From the NCBI RefSeq assembly GCF_030408855.1, contig NZ_CP047358.1, positions 2,418,001 through 2,482,000 on the forward strand: 64,000 nucleotides of DNA, written 5' to 3'. The DNA is from Corynebacterium glaucum (GTDB taxonomy: Bacteria; Actinomycetota; Actinomycetes; Mycobacteriales; Mycobacteriaceae). Position numbers and translations under genes: made by a program. Below the pieces are notes generated by a model. The model ran no database searches, was not told where the DNA came from, and saw only the letters and a list, made by a program, of their open reading frames with translations. This document shows, one piece after another, positions 61,046-64,000 of the stretch (positions within the stretch are counted from its first letter, which is position 1; each line of letters opens with the position of its first letter).

Positions 61046-63871
61046 ATGTCACAGGCATCAGACTCCATCCTCAGCAAACTCCGCAAGGACATGCCGACGC
61101 GCGCAGCCTATAGCTCGGACGCATCCATCTACCGACGCGTGCCGGCAGCGGTTATTGAGCCAGAATCCAAACAGGAGGTCATCGAAGCGGTTGCTTACGC
61201 ACGTGAGCGAGGATGGCCGATCGTAGCTCGAGGTGGTGGATCATCTGTAGCCGGAAATGCAATCGGTGATGGCCTAGTGATCGACACCTCCCGCCACTTC
61301 AACAAGATTCTCTCGATCGACCCAACCGCAAAGACCGCAACAATTGAACCTGGAGTTGTATGCGATGACCTCCGCACTGCGGCGGCTGAGCACGGTCTCA
61401 CATACGGTCCGGATCCGTCGACGCACTCTCGCTGCACGATTGGCGGCATGGTGGCTAACAATGCATGCGGTTCGCACTCGGTAGCTTATGGAACATCGGC
61501 AGACAACTTGATCTCCATAGAGCTTTTGCTTTTCGACGGCCGACTAGTCACCTTCACGCGCGATGGGTGCTCGGACCCAGAGCTCGAACAAGAACTCCGT
61601 TCGCTTTACAGAGATCATCGAGATTTGATCGAGTCAGAACTCGGTCGCTTCCCGCGGCAAGTATCCGGGTATGGTCTCCACTTCCTTGGCTCTGACATGG
61701 CCAAGGCCATTTCGGGTAGCGAAGGCACACTAGGCATCATCACCCAGATGACTGTGCGTCTTGTGGAAATGCCAAAGGCTGTCGCGCTGGCTGTGCTGTC
61801 ATTTGAAGACGTTTTTGCAGCTGCGAAAGCAGCACCCATTCTTCGTCTGCCAGGAGTTGCCACAATCGAGGGCATGGGCGGCGACCTGCTCAACGCCCTC
61901 CGAATGAAGAATGGTATGGCCAACGCAGGAGAGAACCTCCCTGGTCAGCCGAACGCAGGGGGCTGGTTGTACTGCGAAACTCAAGGAGACACTGTTGAGG
62001 GTGCTATCTCCCTAGCCGAGGATCTCACCAACTCAGTTGAGCACACAGGTGCTGTGGTGGTGTCAGATCCCGTCGAGGCGCGTTCCCTTTGGCGGATTCG
62101 CGAGGCGTCGGCAGGTATTGTGACAAGGCTTCCTGACGGGGGAGAGGCATGGCCAAGCTGGGAAGACTCGGCCGTCCCTGCCGAGAATCTAGCGGATTAC
62201 CTTCGTGGTCTTTACGAGCTGATGGACCAATACGGATATCAGGGAATCCCGTTCGGGCACTTCGGGGAAGGCTGCGTTCACGTGCGTATCAGTTTCGACT
62301 TCCACACAACCGACGGCATCGCCAATTTCCACTCCTTTATGAATGATGCGGCAGAGCTGGTCGCACGTCATGGAGGGTCACTTTCAGGCGAGCACGGAGA
62401 CGGCCGCGCTCGCTCCGCTCTCTTGTACAAAATGTACAGCCCTCAGATGCGCGCGCTATTCGAACAGTTCAAGCTCCTCTTCGACCCTCAACGCGTTTTC
62501 AACCCAGGTGTCCTAGTTTTCGCGGACGCCACCACCGAAGGTTTACGAATGGAGCCCGCTCAGCGCACCAACGAGATCGAGCCAATCCAGCTGTTTCCCC
62601 GCGACGGTGGCAGTTTCACCAACGCTGTAAATCGATGTGTAGGCGTTTCGGCCTGCAGGTCTATGGACGGTGGGATGTGCCCCTCCTTCCAGATCACCCG
62701 CGACGAAGTGCACTCCACTCGTGGCCGCGCGCGCATCCTTTCCGAGCTGTTCCGTGGAGAGACCATTGATGGGGAAGGTGTGGAAGAAGCCCTCGACCTG
62801 TGCCTGTCGTGTAAAGCCTGCGCAACGGAGTGTCCGGTGAACGTGGACATGGCTACGTACAAGTCCGAGTTTCTGCACGACCATTATCAGGGCAAAGTGA
62901 GACCGCGGGTGCATTACCTGATGGGATGGCTGCCCCTGCTCAGCCGTATTGCCCAAAAGCTTCCTGGTGTACCCCGCGTTGTAAATTTCGCGATGCATGC
63001 GCCCTTGATCTCCACTTTCGTCGCCAAGGTCGGTGGCGTAGACACCAACCGGCCCCTGATCAGCTTTTCCCCGGAAAGTCTCCAGGACTGGTCCCGTAAG
63101 CGAAAGTCGTCCGAGAAGTCTTTGATTTCGAGCGCCGCTGGCACTCTGGTGCTTTGGCCTGATTCTTTTAACAACAACCTCGCTACCGCTGCAGGTGTTG
63201 CCGCAGTGGAAGCTCTGGAGATGCTCGGGTACGAGGTCATAATTCCCCAGGACTTTGTCTGCTGTGGGCTGACTTGGCATTCAACCGGCCAGCTGGAAAT
63301 GACACGGCGAGTGCTTGAACACTCTGCCAAGATATTCAAGCCTTACCTAGACCAAGGTTATCCCGTGGTCGCCCTGGAGCCATCCTGCAAGGTCATGCTT
63401 CAGCATGAGTCTGCAACGCAGACCGCCGACCCGGAGGTTGCTCGTCTTGCCGGTGCAACCATAAGCTTCGCTGAGGCTGCAGCCCCCCGATTAAGCGAAC
63501 TCGTAGAGAGCGGTGTCATCCCTGGCGGTGTTGGCAGCGTTTTGACTCAAGTGCACTGCCACGAACGTGCACTAGGCGACCCGCAGCAGTCCACCTTGGT
63601 CCTCGAAGCACTGGGATACGACGAGCAACAGATTGAGACGGGTTGTTGCGGTCTCGCTGGCAACTGGGGTTTCGAAGCAGGACACGGTGAGTTGTCGATG
63701 GAGCTGGGTGAACGGGAGCTCTTCCCACGCGTGCGCGAGCACGCACTAAACGGTAGAGGCCCGTTGCTAGCCGACGGTTTCTCCTGCCGAACCCAAGTGC
63801 TTCAAGGCACTAATGAGAATGCGCAGCATCTCTCCGAGATTGTTCGTGACGTGCTGGCTGGATTGGACTAA
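61046..63871 (+). CDS. FAD/Fe-S D-2-hydroxyacid dehydrogenase (YdiJ/GlcD-GlpC fusion type)
   Basis: This roughly 941-residue protein has a PCMH-type FAD domain (about 35-215, ARGGGSSVAGNAIGDGLV and GGMVANNACGSHS) and an FAD-oxidase C-terminal domain ending SGEHGDGRARS (about 450). Two cysteine groups for 4Fe-4S clusters follow: CVGVSACRSMDGGMCPS (about 531) and CLSCKACATECP (about 585). CCG domains contain FVCCGLTW (about 738) and TGCCGLAGNWGFE (about 865). This is the layout of YdiJ-like D-2-hydroxyglutarate or D-lactate dehydrogenases feeding the respiratory chain. ATG at 61046 has AAGGA 7 bases upstream. Only 11 bp separate it from the divergent GntR start. Confidence 0.9.
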   Translation: MSQASDSILSKLRKDMPTRAAYSSDASIYRRVPAAVIEPESKQEVIEAVAYARERGWPIVARGGGSSVAGNAIGDGLVIDTSRHFNKILSIDPTAKTATIEPGVVCDDLRTAAAEHGLTYGPDPSTHSRCTIGGMVANNACGSHSVAYGTSADNLISIELLLFDGRLVTFTRDGCSDPELEQELRSLYRDHRDLIESELGRFPRQVSGYGLHFLGSDMAKAISGSEGTLGIITQMTVRLVEMPKAVALAVLSFEDVFAAAKAAPILRLPGVATIEGMGGDLLNALRMKNGMANAGENLPGQPNAGGWLYCETQGDTVEGAISLAEDLTNSVEHTGAVVVSDPVEARSLWRIREASAGIVTRLPDGGEAWPSWEDSAVPAENLADYLRGLYELMDQYGYQGIPFGHFGEGCVHVRISFDFHTTDGIANFHSFMNDAAELVARHGGSLSGEHGDGRARSALLYKMYSPQMRALFEQFKLLFDPQRVFNPGVLVFADATTEGLRMEPAQRTNEIEPIQLFPRDGGSFTNAVNRCVGVSACRSMDGGMCPSFQITRDEVHSTRGRARILSELFRGETIDGEGVEEALDLCLSCKACATECPVNVDMATYKSEFLHDHYQGKVRPRVHYLMGWLPLLSRIAQKLPGVPRVVNFAMHAPLISTFVAKVGGVDTNRPLISFSPESLQDWSRKRKSSEKSLISSAAGTLVLWPDSFNNNLATAAGVAAVEALEMLGYEVIIPQDFVCCGLTWHSTGQLEMTRRVLEHSAKIFKPYLDQGYPVVALEPSCKVMLQHESATQTADPEVARLAGATISFAEAAAPRLSELVESGVIPGGVGSVLTQVHCHERALGDPQQSTLVLEALGYDEQQIETGCCGLAGNWGFEAGHGELSMELGERELFPRVREHALNGRGPLLADGFSCRTQVLQGTNENAQHLSEIVRDVLAGLD

Positions 63872-63926
63872 CCGATCAGCCAGTACCTCGCCCGCAATCA
63901 CATTAACCTGCGAGTATTGCGGTCAG

Positions 63927-63955
63927 TAGACATGTCACACAAATGCGCGTATACT
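63927..63955 (+). promoter_or_regulatory. Strong sigma-A-type promoter near window end
   Basis: TAGACA (63927-63932) and TATACT (63950-63955) are spaced by exactly 17 bp, one of the best promoter matches in the window. Transcription would start near 63962 and run to the window edge. No start codon with a ribosome binding site follows within the visible bases. Confidence 0.7.
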
Positions 63956-63961
63956 CCTGCG

Positions 63962-64000
63962 CGTAGGTCCCCTCGCCCACGGCCCATCCCCCCCGAGGCC
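63962..64000 (+). ncRNA. Start of a possible small C-rich RNA (6C-like), cut by the window edge
   Basis: Downstream of the strong promoter the sequence holds a run of seven C (CCATCCCCCCCGAGG) and CCCCTCGCCC, with no coding frame. Actinobacterial 6C RNAs show C-runs of six or more in hairpin loops, so this could be one. Only the first ~40 bases are visible, so this is a suggestion. Confidence 0.3.

Overview
The window is high-GC actinobacterial DNA and almost certainly a Corynebacterium chromosome. The order rpsF-ssb-rplI (with no rpsR between), a GT-C glycosyltransferase and a class A penicillin-binding protein matches the M. tuberculosis ponA1-Rv0051-Rv0052-rpsF neighbourhood. The DUF5318 zinc-ribbon gene and the MarR/UspA pair next to them match the C. 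glutamicum malR-uspA locus. This assignment rests on gene content and order read by eye, not on a database search.

Region 1 (1-26.3 kb) is ordinary core genome: ribosomal protein and SSB genes, cell-wall synthesis (PBP and GT-C enzyme), a MarR regulator with a universal stress protein, a tRNA U34 hydroxylase (TrhO), a UPF0371 protein, NAD(P)HX repair, two drug-type MFS transporters, a secreted esterase, a YhdH-type oxidoreductase, a degenerate pirin, VanZ, two paralogous membrane proteins and leuS. Genes are tightly packed, and several convergent pairs share stop-codon bases.

Region 2 (26.4-34.6 kb) carries surface and transport functions: a DcuC-type dicarboxylate carrier bracketed by two 107-residue secreted proteins, a Fic protein with an 11-bp inverted repeat at its 5' end, a large secreted metallophosphoesterase with a LamG-like domain, a flavodoxin and an amino-acid permease.

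Region 3 (34.6-57.3 kb) is a defence island, with visibly lower GC in its cargo genes. Its minus-strand backbone is a SNF2 helicase, a PglX/DrmMI-like N6-adenine methyltransferase, a 2118-residue DUF1998 helicase (DruE-like, or a DrmA-DrmB-type fusion) and an SF1 helicase with a RelE/ParE-like N-terminus. This is DISARM/Druantia-like but not a standard layout of either. Between the methyltransferase and the giant helicase lie three cargo modules: a membrane protein of unknown function, a VapBC toxin-antitoxin pair, and a ParB-like protein coupled to a Dam-type methylase. The cargo modules are separated by extra copies of the last ~350 bp of the methyltransferase gene, so the locus has the form 3'-end/cargo repeated three times. 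An FRG-domain gene lies at the left edge. This array is the most unusual structure in the window.

Region 4 (57.5-64 kb) is a catabolic locus: an ornithine-cyclodeaminase-family enzyme, a TRAP-type large permease with a small membrane partner, an FCD-type GntR regulator and a large FAD/Fe-S D-2-hydroxyacid dehydrogenase. The window ends inside what looks like a small RNA gene behind a strong promoter.

A dispersed 11-13-bp word, TTGCTTATCGACG, recurs far more often than chance across all regions, in different reading frames and between genes. It is the clearest non-gene signal found.
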